The translations under genes and the position numbers were made by a program. The notes under the pieces are model-generated. The model saw only the letters and a program-made list of their open reading frames with translations, searched no databases and had not been told where the DNA came from. Of a stretch of 64,000 bases of DNA, positions 31,801 to 47,275 are shown piece after piece. Each line of letters begins with the position of its first letter. The first letter of the stretch is position 1. This DNA is from Paratrimastix pyriformis (Eukaryota > Preaxostyla > Paratrimastigidae): assembly GCA_027972325.1 (NCBI GenBank), contig JAPMOS010000046.1, positions 1-64,000 on the forward strand, given 5' to 3'.

Positions 31801-33638
31801 CAGGAAGAGCTAAATAATCTGGCCCCTTTGAAGCAGAGACCGTTGTGAGAGACGAGTCGCCTGGAAACGGGCCGGCCAAGTCGATATAGAAGGAAGGGAG
31901 ATTCAGGGGAAGATACAGAGGCTAACAGGAGCGAATGAGCACGGGACGGAAAAACAAACGACCTTCGAGAAGACGAAGTCTCCATTATTGTCAAGAGAGG
32001 GGGCGAGAAGACTCTGGGTGCGGTTCAAGGATTCATTCGAGGGAGCCGAAGCGTTGAAACCAATCATTCCTTGGTGCATGAGACTCGCACCGCAGTCTCC
32101 GGCGTCATAACCACACTCCATAACCTTGCAGGCCTGGGGGGGAAACAAGAGGTGGGAAGAGGAACAGTCAGACAAAGAGGAAATGAGATCGGAAGGGCGA
32201 GAACGGGCAAGGAAGGGCGAGGAGGAAGGGCAAGAAAGGGCAAGGAATGAAAGTCGAGATGTTCTTTTTGCCACTCCCAGCGACAGACCTGATCACACAT
32301 GCGATCGGCGAGCCAGTTATCAGGGCAGCCACTCGCACAGTACTGGCGTTGCTGCGTCCGCCATGAAGACCCTGACCCAAAAACAGATCGCATCCCAAGA
32401 GGGGGGAACGGCAGACCGTGGTACCGCGACCCCCCCGAGAAACTACTGGACGCTTCTGTGCTGCTCACGTTGAGGCAATCTCCCCCATCCCAGTCGCACT
32501 AGGAGGGGGTGATGGCAGAAACAAACCCGAACAGACAGCCGAAACGTTGCATGCCCGATCACAGTAGCCATCACCGATCCAACTTGGGGCGCAATTTGGA
32601 GCGCAATTTGGAACGGGCCAAGAGAGATAAACCTGGATGGGACGGGGGACGGTGGGACGGGGACGGTGGGACGGGGAGGGACGGTGGACGGGGGACGGTG
32701 GACGGGGACGGTGGGGACAGAGGGGGCGGAGGGCGGAGGGGGGACGGAGGGGGGGGGGGACGGAGGGGGGACGGAGGGGCGGAGGGACGGAGGGGGACGG
32801 AGGGGGGACGGACGGGGGGGGACGGAGGGGGGGGACGGAGGGGGGACGGAAACGTCGAAGCAGGGAGCTAACCTTCTGTCCATGAGCCTGGGTGTAGAAG
32901 TCATCAGGATAAACTGGGCTCCCGAACATAATATCGTCGTTCAGATAAAGGAAACGTTTCGAGAGGCCAGGGATGCGATGGAGATGTGTTTCGATGGCAG
33001 GGCTACTGAATGTCGGGAGGTGTGACACATTGGCGAAAATGTCTTCGTGGGTGACAACGGATACCCGAGGGTTCTTGAGGTTGAGCCAGGAGGGGACCTG
33101 CCCGTTTGTGACGATGTAGACGTGTCGAACCCATGGAGCGAACTTTTCGACAGAGCGAAGTGAATAGAGCAGCTCATTGTTATCCCGGTATCGATTCAGA
33201 GTAGCTGCATCGAGAGATGAATTGAAAGCCTCTTCATTTGTTGCTTGGATATCGTGGTCCCAAAGCCATTTATGGTATGCGAGTTCTCGAATCTGTCGGG
33301 GATCCGAGCCATTGACCCAGGTATAGACAAGATCAATAGGAAGAATAGAGAGTGACGATGTGGCATTATCCAGAGTCAAAAATGCCGTCGGAAACGGCTG
33401 TGGAGCAGCAACTAACGAGAGAGGTGAAGATTCGGACAATTGGAACGTACGAACGTTTTTGGAGCATCAGCGACCCGAATCGGAGACCGGTGTTGATTGT
33501 GACAAAGAAACCCACGATCACCAACAAGATTCCAATTTTACTATTGACGGCATTGATAAGTCGCTTCTGTGTCGCCTTTAACAGCTGGGCCGTGCAGTGA
33601 CGCAACCCGCCCATCTGCCTTCGTGTGAAATTCCCCAA
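28825..33638 (-). CDS. GNPTAB: N-acetylglucosamine-1-phosphotransferase alpha/beta-like (Stealth family)
   Basis: Transfers GlcNAc-1-phosphate to lysosomal glycoproteins in the Golgi in other eukaryotes. The N-terminus (start 33,638, or 33,614 at MGGLRHC) has one signal-anchor helix ([12 protein letters not shown]). Then come Stealth CR1 [12 protein letters not shown] (33,302-33,337), CR2 with [19 protein letters not shown] and [10 protein letters not shown], two Notch/LNR repeats split by introns ([10 protein letters not shown]...CDWDGGDC and [19 protein letters not shown]...[10 protein letters not shown], about 32,100-32,600), an EF-like [11 protein letters not shown]3 [18 protein letters not shown] (about 30,080-30,200), CR4 [10 protein letters not shown] and FVCLNDDMN (29,190-29,335), [16 protein letters not shown], and a C-terminal membrane helix before a KERRRR tail. 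The domain order matches animal and Dictyostelium-type proteins. Introns are short, one is 38 nt. Stop at 28,825. Confidence 0.9.
31233..31463. repeat. (GAA)n-type trinucleotide tract in the GNPTAB-like gene
   Basis: Read on the gene's strand it is an unbroken pyrimidine tract that is also open as poly-Ser, poly-Leu and poly-Phe. The surrounding frame (31,599-30,178) stays open across it, so it may be a coding Ser run or an intron polypyrimidine tract. Confidence 0.9.
32637..32858. repeat. GGGACGG(A)GG minisatellite in an intron
   Basis: Irregular units of GGGACGG and GGGACGGAGGGG repeat more than 15 times. The tract lies between the CR2 exon (ending about 32,870) and the first LNR exon (about 32,600), inside one intron of the GNPTAB-like gene. 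Confidence 0.85.
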
Positions 33639-33688
33639 GGGGAATTACCTATTGCCACTTGACATCGATGACATCCGAGGCTCGGTCA

Positions 33689-34139
33689 GGAGGCTGGAGC
33701 GCGGAGGGTGGATGCCGACTATGAGGGGCGCCCGAAAGGACGGAAGGAGTGGTGAGGAAAGTTGCAGGGAGACTGCGGAGACGATGCGGATTTCGGGAGA
33801 TATTCGAATGACTGCAGACTGGCAGCAGAGTTGGGGATTGTGGATGAAGAGCCACAGAGGGAGATTGGGAGCTAACTTGAAGGACTGCGGAAAACCATGC
33901 TGTTCGCAATCGAAAGAAGAACGAGAAAGAACGAGGAAGGTATGGATGAAGGAACTTAGTCCGAACGTCGGCGGTGACCGCCCCGATTGGGGGGCGCGTC
34001 CACCAATGGGTCTCCTGGGGCGCTCCTTCTCGCGAGTTTTTCTCGCGGGGGGCGGACCGGGGGGTCTATGTACCGCGGGCTTCGGCCCGAGAACGGACTC
34101 GGCGCAAGCCGGGAAGTATCGCCACACACACACACACAC
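33689..34139 (+). mobile_element. LINE copy 3, 5'-truncated 3' stub
   Basis: Matches the last 450-500 bp of the LINE (minus strand of about 5,330-5,830): the charged ORF2 tail, the 3' UTR, both tetraloop hairpins (CGGGC-UUCG-GCCCG and CGGC-GCAA-GCCG) and an AC tail at 34,121-34,139. It inserted just upstream of the GNPTAB-like start, head to head. 5' truncation is the usual product of incomplete target-primed reverse transcription. No clear target duplication was found. Confidence 0.88.
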
Positions 34140-34470
34140 GTGACTGGATTCCGGCCTCCGTTCCCACCCCCTCACCGCCTTGTCCTCCCGCCACTGCCCC
34201 GCCACCCCCGCCGGCCCTTGCCAGCAGACCCGTCCTGAGCTTCACGCCCGAGTTTTTGGGGAGACGACTCGCCCCGCCCCCCCTGCCGCCACACATGGCC
34301 GGCCTCCGCCAGCTGGCTGCTGCTGCGGGGCAGTCGTAATAACACAAACATGCGGGAGATGACCGGCCGTTTCTATTCAAAAAGTATCTTCGAAAAATAG
34401 CAGTCCCTTCCCACTCCGAATTGACCGACCGACTCCTGATCAAGGAGTCGAATAGAACTCGTCGCCACTG

Positions 34471-37400
34471 TCACCGGAAACCAGATGAAGGATCCCGCAG
34501 TCCCCCTTCTGCTCCCGCGCTGGCCGGCACGGCAGATCCCAGCAAGTTCACGGCCTCATCAGATCCCAGCAAGTTCTGCTGGCCCCCCGTGATGGCCTGC
34601 AGCACAGTCATCTCGGCTTCCAGCAGGCTGGGCGGCGGGTGGTCACCCCCCGTCTCGTGGGCCCTCCAGTAAGCCAGCCAGCCGTCCGGGAAGATGGTGC
34701 GCACACGGGCCTTGTCATCGCGCTGTTTGATCAGAACCAGCGCGCTGGGAGTGTGGTGTGTGTGTGTGTGTGGGGGGAGCAACGAACGGGCACGCGGACG
34801 GAGTGAGGGAGTCGCGGTGCGGGAAGGCAGACACAAGGAGGAGTTGGGCAGTGTGAGTGTGGAGGGGTGAGCAAAAAAGGGGCAAACCAAAGTCTTTCCA
34901 TCGTTTCGGCAGAGGCCGAGGCGAGGGCCGCCTCCGGCAACGGCAGGAGGTGTCGCCAAAGGGCATCCACAGCAAGGGCAAGGGCCTTCTCGGCTGCTTC
35001 GAGTCCGCCATAGAGCGGGGCCAGCAGCTCTTGGGGAGCCGAAAGCTTCTGTGCCTGGGCGGGGGCGTCTTGCCGGAGCTGCTTTCGTTCTGTGCGTGGT
35101 CATCCCCATGCCCAAGCATCAGCTTTGCAAAAAGTAGGCACGGGAGGACAGACCGGCGCTGCTGCCCGAGGGCCCCGGCGGCCGTGAGTGGTGTCGGTCT
35201 TCGCGGGGACTGCCGGGCGTTCCCCGGTTGTGCGGTCCCCGGCTGGGCGTTCCCTGGCTGGGCGTTCCCTGGCTGGGCGGTCCCCTGCTGCCGGGTGTGC
35301 TGGGTGGCGATGCTGGGCTGGGATCCGCCCAGGGTGACACGCTCGGCAGGTTGGGGCGGGACCCCAGGCCGACAATCCAAGCAAAGTGACAAGCGAGGAA
35401 GAGATGATCCAGGTACGAGGACATCGAGAAGGTGCCCAGGATGGAGAACTTGCCACCCCGCAAGACCACCAGCACGGCCTCATCGGGCCGGATGATGAGG
35501 CCATAAGGGGTCACATCCTCGGGGGACTCCAGATACAGGTAGGGCAGGTGCGGGGCCGGGGCCGGGGCCGGGGACGCCGCAGGGGATGCAAAGTTCCGAA
35601 TCCTCTGGCTGAGGATGTGCGGCTTGTCAATGTGCCCGATCAGGGCATGGCAAAGCTCCAAGCAGAGCCCATCAAGATAGCCCCAATCCGGGGCCGATTG
35701 GCCGGAGAGGAGGACCGGAGGACCGGGAGACGGGTGCGTGCCAAAGAAGGAGATGGCGCTCACAGAATTGGCGTGGTCGTCCCAGTTGGGGAAGGAGAGT
35801 GGAGGTATGGGGCGGGGAAGGTTAGGTTCCCAGGGTGCGGACTGAGCGCACTCGAGGAGGAAGGCAGCCGTCTCGACAAGGCCATTGAACGCGGCGTAGT
35901 ATCGCTTTGCTGCCGGAAAGGCGGGCGGATGCAGGGACCCCGCGGTATACGCGTCAAGCTGGAAACATTGAGCCTGGGTTACCGTGCAGGGGAGCGAGAG
36001 GTTCACGGCGGCCAGCAGGTCGTCAGACAGAGGGCGTGGTCCCTCTTTGGGGAGGGCGCGCAGTTTCCCCGCAATCTCACTGATCTTCGTGTTGATGCCG
36101 TCGTCCCAGTGGGGGTGCCGCATGATGGGCTCTACAAGAGCGGAAGGGGAAAAACAGAAAACAAGAGCCCGTCAACAACAAGATCCCCCGCCGTGAGCCG
36201 AACACCACTTTCCTCGAGTTCAGAGGTCAGGCACGGAGGGGTGCGTGCGTGTGTTTCGGGGGGGGGGGGGGGGGGGGGGGATTTTTCTTGATTCCGCGTT
36301 CGAGACTCCAGGGCCGTTTCTACTGATCACGGGTCTGTCGAAATGTGATCAGTCGCTTGTCAACAAAAGAAAGGAAAAATAACATACGGGGGGATGCAGG
36401 GGGAAAAAAACATCATCACACGGACGGCACGGACCCAAATATAACATGATCTGCCCCAGCTCCTCCGCCCAGAGCGTTGGGTAGGAGGCATATCGGGCGA
36501 ACGTGAGCAAGTGGAGCGCCACCCGCACGAGAGCCGGTGCTGACAGGGTGGTCATGTGCCACGCAAAGAAAGCCGCCGCTGTGCCTTCCTGCCTCCGAAG
36601 CAGGTCGAAGATCTCAGGAACTGAAGTCCCAGTGTGGAGAAGAAGCACGATGAAGCGGCGTCCCTTCAAAAGCTGGGGAGGACAGACCCTTCGGGCCGGC
36701 GGCGGCGGCAGTGGGGAGTGCCGTCGCATCGGTGGTGGGGGATGCCGGAGGCGGTGCAAGTTCCAGAGGCAGGTCGGTGGAGGAGGCGGTGGGGGCTGCG
36801 GGGGGAGGCGATCTGGCGACTGCTGCAGGTGAAGTGACCGCTCCCCGGCCGGTCGACTGGGGCAACTGGGGTGCATTGACCTGGGATAGACTGACGATTT
36901 TTTGGGAGAGGCTCTCGAGAGAATGGCCAACCTCCGAAAGGGCAGCCTCGAACTCAATCACAATCCCCCAGAGCCCACCCCGCGAAGCCACAAGGAGGTC
37001 GGGCCGAAGAGTGTCGTCGGGGGTTGGCGGCGGGGTGGAACGGCCCTGGCGACCGGGGCGATCCTTGGGGAGGCGCACATCACTATGTCCGGGGAACACA
37101 GCGGTAGCAGTGAGAAAGGGGGGCTGAAGCAACATCAACAACAGACGCGCAAAAATCTCCGTTCACTGCTTGGAAGAAGGACAGGGCAGCTCGAAGGGCT
37201 TGCTCGCCGGGGTTTTCCATCTTGCGCACTTTCTGCACTTGACGGAACGCCAGGCTGATCAGCCGCACCGCGTCGCCTTGAAGGAAGCTCCTTTCGCTGA
37301 GGTCGCAGAGTGACCCTGGAAGGAACGGAACCTGGCAGAGAGGGCTCGACATCGAACCAAAAAAACGGCACAAACCGCAAAGCCATCGTAAGGGAGGAGG

Positions 37401-37560
37401 CCCATTCCTTGAATCAAGGCCTCCCAGAGCTCGCGTTGAAGAGGGCCGAGCGGCTGATGGGGGGGCACTAGCACGAATGTGATTGCGGACAGCAAATCCA
37501 AAAAAGCAAACCTTGAGGGAGCTGAATTTGCGCTGCCCCTGTGACGAAGCCGAGTTGGAT
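34471..37560 (-). CDS. Unrecognised multi-exon gene with Pro-rich linkers
   Basis: Minus strand, stop at 34,471 after GGLRDPSSGFR. The 5' end is uncertain. Exons in order: PPHQPLGPLQRELWEALIQG (about 37,400-37,460); VPFLPGSLCDLSERSFLQGD, joined by an intron GTTTGTG...CCAG; RQVQKVRKMENPGEQALRAA; TLRPDLLVASRGGLWGIVIE; LLHTGTSVPEIFDLLRRQEG and ARYASYPTLWAEELGQIMLY; a long exon 36,123-35,119 starting MRHPHWDDGINTKISEIAGK; LSAPQELLAPLYGGLEAAEK; and a last exon with RTIFPDGWLAYWRAHETGG. The block LRPDLLV...IVIEFE has the D...ExE look of a nuclease fold, but this is weak. There is a 20-base C run at an intron (36,258-36,280). Function unknown. Confidence 0.5.
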
Positions 37561-37704
37561 GAGAGGAAAAGAAAAAAAGAAAAATCGTGGAGCGGAAATG
37601 CCAGAAGATGTGACACGAAAACAAACGTCCCAAAAAAAGCAGATTAGTTTACAACAAAGGCTGTGGGCAGAATCGAACAGAACAGACGAGGGGAAAATGG
37701 AGAC

Positions 37705-37860
37705 ATGTTGGCCCGGGGAATAGAAACAAACGCCGGAGAAAGAGACGATGGGGGACAAACGTGTTGGCCCGGGACGAAGCGCAATTGGAAGAACGACGAA
37801 GGAGGTGGAACATGATGATAAACGTGTTGGGAATAGAAACAAACGCCGGAGAGGGCTCTT
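37705..37860. repeat. Three partial copies of a TTGGCCCGGGGAATAGAAAC motif
   Basis: Copies start near 37,710, 37,762 and 37,828. Full units run on as AAACGCCGGAGA. The middle copy keeps only the TTGGCCCGGG half, and the third lacks CCCGG. Two more units lie at 45,119-45,240. The stretch is intergenic, between the 3' end of one minus-strand gene and the 5' end of the next. Confidence 0.7.
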
Positions 37861-37959
37861 CTCTCTCTTGTTTTTTGATGAGTCGTGCTGAGCGTAGTAA
37901 GGAAAAGGAGACAATCGGAAAGGACGAAACAGGGGTTTGGGGACAATGGTGGACGATGA

Positions 37960-38966
37960 TTAGTGGCTTTTGATGTATTCAGGTCGATGTGGCGGGTGCG
38001 GATCGCGGATGACGGGACGGAGACTTGGACGAAGTCCGAAAATACCCGGAGACCGGCTGAACCCAGCCGGGCTGTGATCTTGGAGTGAAGCTTGGCAGTG
38101 TCTGTCCGGGGTCTCCTGGGGAGCCAGAAGTCCACAAGGGCTTCGGGTTGGCCGGGAGACGCCGAGCTGGAGAGCTGGGGACGGGAAGGCAGCGCTTGTC
38201 CAGCATGAAGCGGGCCCCCTCGGACGCCCGCAGGCCTTGTCGGGGCGCCGCGGGGCGAAGGCCACCAGCCCCTCGGCCAGGAAGGGCCCCAGGAAGAGCG
38301 CCAGCGGGATCCGGTGCAGCATTTCGGCCAGGCAGCTGATGGCGTCCCGCAGGACGCGCACCCGCATGTCGCCCAGCGTCACCGGCTGGCCCCGGGCGAG
38401 GCCCGCACCACCGCTGGCAGCCCCATAACCCGCCGCCCCGCCGGCAGCTGCCCCGCCGCCGCTCGGGCCGCCTGTGGGGAAAAGCGGCAGAGAAAAGGGA
38501 CGCCGATTCGGGCATGAGATGGGGATGGGGATGGGGATGGGGGACAGAAAACGGGAATGGCAAGCAGAGAAAGGGTGGGGCGCTGACCGGGGCCGCCCGG
38601 GGGGCCGCCACCCCGGGGCGCGTTCTGGGCATCGGGGGCGGCGGCCCCTGTGGCCCCTGCGGCAGCCGACCCGGGGATGTCCGGTCGTTCGGCGGCCTCC
38701 CCGCTGGTGATGCGGTCCCACTCGATTTCGGTTTAGGACGTGGTGATGAAAAAGCTCCTCGGTGCCACATGTAGAAATGGATCAGCAACCAACAAGAGAG
38801 AAAACGGAGAAGCACATGAAGGGACCGCCACTTCCTCGACTTTGACAGCCTGCGGACCTGCGGGCGAAAGCCATCCGGGCGGGGCTCTCCCTGGAAGAAG
38901 TGGAACTTCGGCAGGTCTCTGGGCGATCCGGCGTCCAGATGCCGGGACTGCCGACCACTTCCTCAT
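37960..38966 (-). CDS. Unrecognised gene with Gly/Ala linker
   Basis: Minus strand, limits approximate. Exons read PKFHFFQGEPRPDGFRPQVR, then EIEWDRITSGEAAERPDIPG with an Ala/Gly/Pro-rich stretch, then after an intron (GTCAGCGCC...CCACAG, about 38,475-38,590) GLARGQPVTLGDMRVRVLRD and LHRIPLALFLGPFLAEGLV, a likely helix pair, and SEGARFMLDKRCLPVPSS near the end. No domain was recognised. The 5' start is not fixed, because the MRKWSAVPASG frame at 38,966 differs from the frame that looks conserved further in. Confidence 0.4.
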
Positions 38967-42521
<3,555 letters not shown>

Positions 42522-42603
42522 ATCCTGGTGGACTCTGTTGTTGTTTGTTTCGGGAAGATGCAAAATGTCGTCTTTCGCATTGAGAACGGGAGGGGGTCAG
42601 GTC

Positions 42604-44468
42604 TCACGAGCCCAAGCTGTCGCGGCAGCTTTGACAGACACGAACCGGTTCCGGGTACCCAAGCTCGGGAAGAGGGACGATCGCCGAGCAGCATTTCGCG
42701 CAGAAGATGCGACCACAGCTGCGGCAGTGGTGCTACGAAAGCTCAATGCAATGAGGCACAAATCAAAGAAGACCTTTCGGGTCAAAATGCCAAACCCGCG
42801 ACCGCAGAGTTGGCAGACGCTGGCTTCAGAGTCGTCCATCCACCGTGGACGAGTCTTCACGCGGAGGCGCCCCGCCGAGGAGACGGCAGTGCCCGTTCCG
42901 TCGACTGGGTGAAGATCCGGCCGAGGGACGGGATCGTCGACTTTTGGAGTCTGCGAGTCCAAGGACGGTGCAACGCCTTGTGCGGGCTGACCCTCCCTCT
43001 GGGGTGCTGGCGTGGCGGTGGCGACGGCCGGCTCGACGGTCCGGGAGGCGGCTGGGGTGTCGACCTGTGGGAGGGTCGCTGGTGGAGGCGCTGCAACAGG
43101 AGTCGGGTGCAATTGTTGCGGGGGAGGAGGTACATGATCATCTTCGAGACTGAACAGAAACAGTCGATCCTCGCAAGATCCATCCTCGGCAAGTCCTCCA
43201 CAGAGCAGAGCGGTGGTCGAGCCGGGAGACTGAGCAATCACCGTCAGGGTGTGGTTGTGGCGCGGTGAGGGCACCAGCCCGTCGCACTCGAGCCGATGCC
43301 AATTTCGGGAAACTAGAACCGCTCGGCATGAGGAGGGTGCAGCAGTGGGGCAAACAAACCAAGATCCAGAGCGAAGGCATCGTTGAAGGGCTCCTCATCC
43401 GACATCCCGCCAAAGACAACCAACTGGTCTCGAAACAGGAGAGAGGCGTGACCGTACCGGCCCAAAGGCACCTCCCCGCCGCACATGGGCGAAGACCAGG
43501 TCATGGTTTCTATGGCAAACCACAGCGCTAAAGCGACGGGGCAGGGATCAGGCAGACCCAAATTCAAAATATGCAGATCGGCCAGGACTTGACCCGTCCC
43601 GTCGATACCTCCGAAGATGATCACCTTGTTTCCCCAGACATTCATCGTGTGCTGTTGACGGCCACTGGGGGCCTCCCCGCTCAACGCAGCGCAGCTCCAG
43701 CAGAGCGTTTCCGGGTCGAAAAACAGAGCTTCGCTGGTCGTATCCGCACCTTTGAGGCCTCCGAAAACGAACATCTTCGGAGAAGAATTTACCACCACTG
43801 GCACAGCACCGTGCCCGGACCGCGGCGTTGGCAGGGGAATGATGTGAGAGATGCACTCGTGGGGTGCCCAAGTCTGAGTGCTCGGATCAAATGACCAAAC
43901 GTCTCCGTAGACTTGTTGGTTTCCACAGCCACCATATATCCAGATTTGATCGTTGATTGCACAGGCAGACTGATATTCGCGGGGGGGTGGGAGGTCTAAA
44001 CACGATGATGAAAGTTGGGGGGAAAAGGAACGCCGAAATAGAGGGACCTCCAGCAAGTGGTATGGCACTCACAACAGACTCTACAAGATCAGAGCTCGGA
44101 AATGAGAAAAACAAAAGGGGACCTGTGATGATGTGGACAGAATTATGATAGGTGTCGTTTGTCGTCCCAAAAAAGGAATAGACTCTTCCTTTATATTCGA
44201 CGCATGAATTTCCGGACCGAGGGAATCCTATCGGGCTGGGAAACTGGGAAAAAGAAGCGCGCGCACTCATCTTCGAAGGAGAACCGTCTCGACCCGGTCC
44301 ATTAGAGGCAGCCGGAGCGCTTGAAGAACTCCCTGAGTCACTTTTGTCCGCCTCTCCACCACTCTGCTCCACCCCAATCGAAAGAGGTGGACGAATCTGT
44401 CCAGGTTGGAAACAGTTCTCACGAGGACTGTTGGCTGCTGCAACATCCTTCTCCAACTTTGATCGCAA
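42604..44468 (-). CDS. Kelch-repeat protein with C-terminal FYVE domain
   Basis: Minus strand, stop TGA at 42,604-42,606. The start is [13 protein letters not shown] (44,468) or [13 protein letters not shown] (44,270). Kelch blades: [47 protein letters not shown]...[46 protein letters not shown] and [13 protein letters not shown]...LLCGG, enough for one six-blade propeller. A Pro/Ala-rich linker leads to [20 protein letters not shown], an intron (GTCTTC...GTAG), then [15 protein letters not shown] and RVCQSC. This has all FYVE signatures (WxxD, R+HHCR+CG, RVC) and eight zinc ligands. A protein binding PI3P on endosomes is inferred from the FYVE family. Confidence 0.9.
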
Positions 44469-45315
44469 GGCATCCGGTGGCTCGTCTCCGTCGCCTCACC
44501 CGCGACCGGAGCCCAACTCCGCAAACTGATATGTTGGGTTCCGTCCGGGTTCGAGGAGAAGCAACTGGATTTCGGATGGCTGCCCCTGGGGGGGTGCGTA
44601 TCGAGACGATCGGCCGCATGTGACCCCTGGAACCATTTCGACGGCCTCATCTTATTCAGCTTTCGCTCTCGTCCGGCTTGGGGCTCAAGCCGGATCAGTG
44701 GCGGGACACCCTCGCAAACCCGGGCACGGCAATGGCGCAAGGTCGCCACACCCGCAGGGGCGGAGGATGGGTGGCGGATGGGTGGCGGGCGGCACCCCCC
44801 GGCCCCAGCAAACCTTGAAACCTGCCGCCAGAGCTGGGAATTCAGTGGCCTTGTCGAAAAGGACGCAAGGGCGCCTTCCTCAAGGCTCTGATGGCGTTTG
44901 GGAAGCCCCCGAGCGCATCAGCCTTTTTTGATGACTTGTGCGGTCACAGGTCACTTCTGTTCATTGGAGAAGGGAGTTCAGAACCGAATGCGCCAATGCG
45001 TATCCAACTCAATTTATTGCGAAACAAGGTTTCCAATTGTGAAGAATCTTATCTTCGGGAAGGGTGGCGATAAGGCACCACTCCGAAGTTCACGAGACAA
45101 CTGAAGTGATGAAATGGGTGTTGGCCCGGGGAATAGAAACAAAAGCCGGAGAGGAGCGAGTCCTTCAAGATCGAGGAAAACAATAATAATAAGCATATTG
45201 GCCCGGGTAAAAGAAACAAAAAGCCGGAGAGGCGAGACTACTTAGATGGAAGATAAAAAAAAATTCAAATAACATAGGCTATATTACCCTCTGGCGGCTA
45301 CCAAGAGGTTCTCAG
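44469..45315. other. Intergenic between divergent genes, with two TTGGCCCGGG motif copies
   Basis: This lies between the Kelch-FYVE gene and the plus-strand zinc-finger gene. Part (44,469-44,750) is open on the minus strand and may be 5' exon sequence of the Kelch gene, but no coherent protein is seen. Two units of the motif described at 37,705 lie at 45,119-45,157 and 45,199-45,235 (TTGGCCCGGGTAAAAGAAAC in the second), 80-190 bp before the zinc-finger start codon. An A-rich run follows at 45,250-45,265. Confidence 0.5.
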
Positions 45316-47275
45316 ATGATGGACCCTGCTCTTGCTGCAGCGGCTGCCGGCGCCGCATCCCCGATGGCGATGGCCGGTATGCAACCTCCTGGAATGGCTG
45401 CGATGCCCATGATGATGCCTGGAATGGCTCCCGGGATGATGCCACCCATGTTCTTTCCCATGATGATGGGCGAGGAGGAGGAGGATCGTGGCGAGAAGCG
45501 CAAGCATCAGTGCCCTTTTGCCGGTTGCCCTCGTGCGTTTGCCAACAAGAAGGATCTGAAGCGGCACATTCGCACTCACACTGGTGAACGCCCTTATGTT
45601 TGCCCGTATACTGGCTGTGGCAAGGCCTACGCCTACAAGAAAACCCTTCAAGAGCATATTCGTACTCATACAGGCGATCGTCCCTTCAAGTGCACCTACG
45701 AGGGTTGCGGCAAGACTTTTGCCTACAAACCATCTCTTGCCAAACATCTGCGCACCCACACGGGCGAAAAACCCTACGTTTGCCCCGAAGAATCATGCGG
45801 CAAGAAATTCTCCGATTCAAGCTCTCTCAAGCGGCATATGGGTACCCACAGCAAGCCCTACCATTGCACTTTCCCTCAATGCGGCAAGTCTTTCGCTCAG
45901 AAAGTTTCGCTGATCAATCACATGAAGACCCACGACGAGAAGGCTTCTGAAGGCGGTGAGCGGCGCTTTGTTTGCACAGATGAATCTTGTGCGAAGGTTT
46001 GTCCTTTCAACTGTTTTTGTGCATGCCGGCATGATGACGATCTTGTAGACCTTCCCCACCCAAGAAGCTCTCGAACTTCATCTGCGGACGCACAACGCCG
46101 AAAAGCCTTTTGTGTGCCAGTACGAGAACTGCGGGCTGGCCTTCTCTCTGGTGACCCAACTTCAGGCCCACATTCGGACCCATGTCGTTCAGCCCTACGT
46201 GCAACCGACACCGCCACCCTATTCAGGCGGTTGGCTGATTCCCATGGCCGGTGGTGGGTTCGCCCAGATCGTCCCCCCACCTGGTGCGGCCCCGCCCCCT
46301 GGTGCCATTCCCGTTCCGGCTCCGGACACCCCGCCCGTGCCGCCTCCGGCCCCCGATGCCAGCGGTCAACCGGTGCTCGGACCTGACGGCCAGCCCCTGC
46401 CCCCTTCGTTCAACCCCAACGCCCCTCAGCCAACCCAGACCCCCACCGCCTCGTCACTGATCGACCCGCAGACAGCCCAGCTGGCCCCCATGGCGGCTGT
46501 TGTGTGCCCCCACTGCGGCGCCAAATATCACAAGTCCGAGGCCCATCAATGCCCTTACTACCGCCCTCGCGAACGCCGGAAGCGCACCCGTGAGCCGGCT
46601 CAGCAGGCCCAGAGCCCCTACGGGATGGCCTACCCACCCGGGTTCGAGTACATGTGGGGTATGTCGCCCGGCATGATGATGCCGGGACCCGACGGCCAGA
46701 TGATGATGATGCCGCCACAAACCCCAGGCGATATGAGCGGCGCCTTCCCCGGGATGTCGCCCATGGGGCCCCCGCAGACCCCGCAGACCCCGGGAATGTC
46801 CCCCTGGGGCGATTCCGTCGTCTCGACCCCCCAGCAACCCCTGGCCATGCCGACCGAGGGTATGATGGCCCCGCCCGCGGGCCCCTTGGCCATGGCAGCC
46901 GACCACAAGCGCCCCCGGCTCGAGCCCGAGGACGAGGAGGTCGAGGCGGAGATGGACGCCAACGGCGGTGATGAGGACGACGAGTTTGACGAGGACGAGG
47001 AGGACAACGAGATCGAGGAGGCGGAGATTCTGCAGCTCGAGCAGGCTGCGAAGGCGGCGGGAGCTGGCGCCACGGTTCCTGAGGCCACCAAGCCCCCAGT
47101 GGCCCCCGAGCAGCCCGCCGTGCCCGTCCCTGTGCCGGACCAGGTCAAGCCGCCTGCGCCTGCCCCGGCCGTCATCTTCATCGCCGATCAGCTCAAGGCC
47201 TCGGCCGGCCAGTCCCCCGCCCTCCCCAAGAAGGTTTCCGCGGGGGCCCTCTTTGCTGCTCTCTTCAAGAAATAA
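45316..47275 (+). CDS. TFIIIA-like C2H2 zinc-finger protein, seven fingers
   Basis: Exon 1 45,316-45,996, intron 45,997-46,048 (GTTTGT...TGTAG), exon 2 46,049-47,275. The N-terminus is Ala/Met/Gly/Pro-rich (repeated PGMAPGMMPP). Seven C2H2 fingers of the C-x4-C type used by TFIIIA, YY1 and Zic follow: CPFAGC, CPYTGC, CTYEGC, CPEESC, CTFPQC, CTDESC (split by the intron, completed by TFPTQEALELHLRTH) and CQYENC, most with TGERP/TGEKP linkers. After a Pro-rich stretch comes an isolated CPHC...H...C motif, then Met/Gly/Pro-rich sequence, an acidic block (EDDEFDEDEEDNEIEEAE) and a Lys-rich end. Seven tightly linked fingers and an acidic tail suggest a sequence-specific DNA- or RNA-binding regulator. 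Whether it is TFIIIA itself cannot be decided. Confidence 0.9.

Noticed and set aside
32637-32858. CRISPR-like or coding Gly/Arg repeat in the GGGACGG tract
   Set aside because: The units are short, irregular and without spacers, and the tract lies inside an intron of the GNPTAB-like gene.
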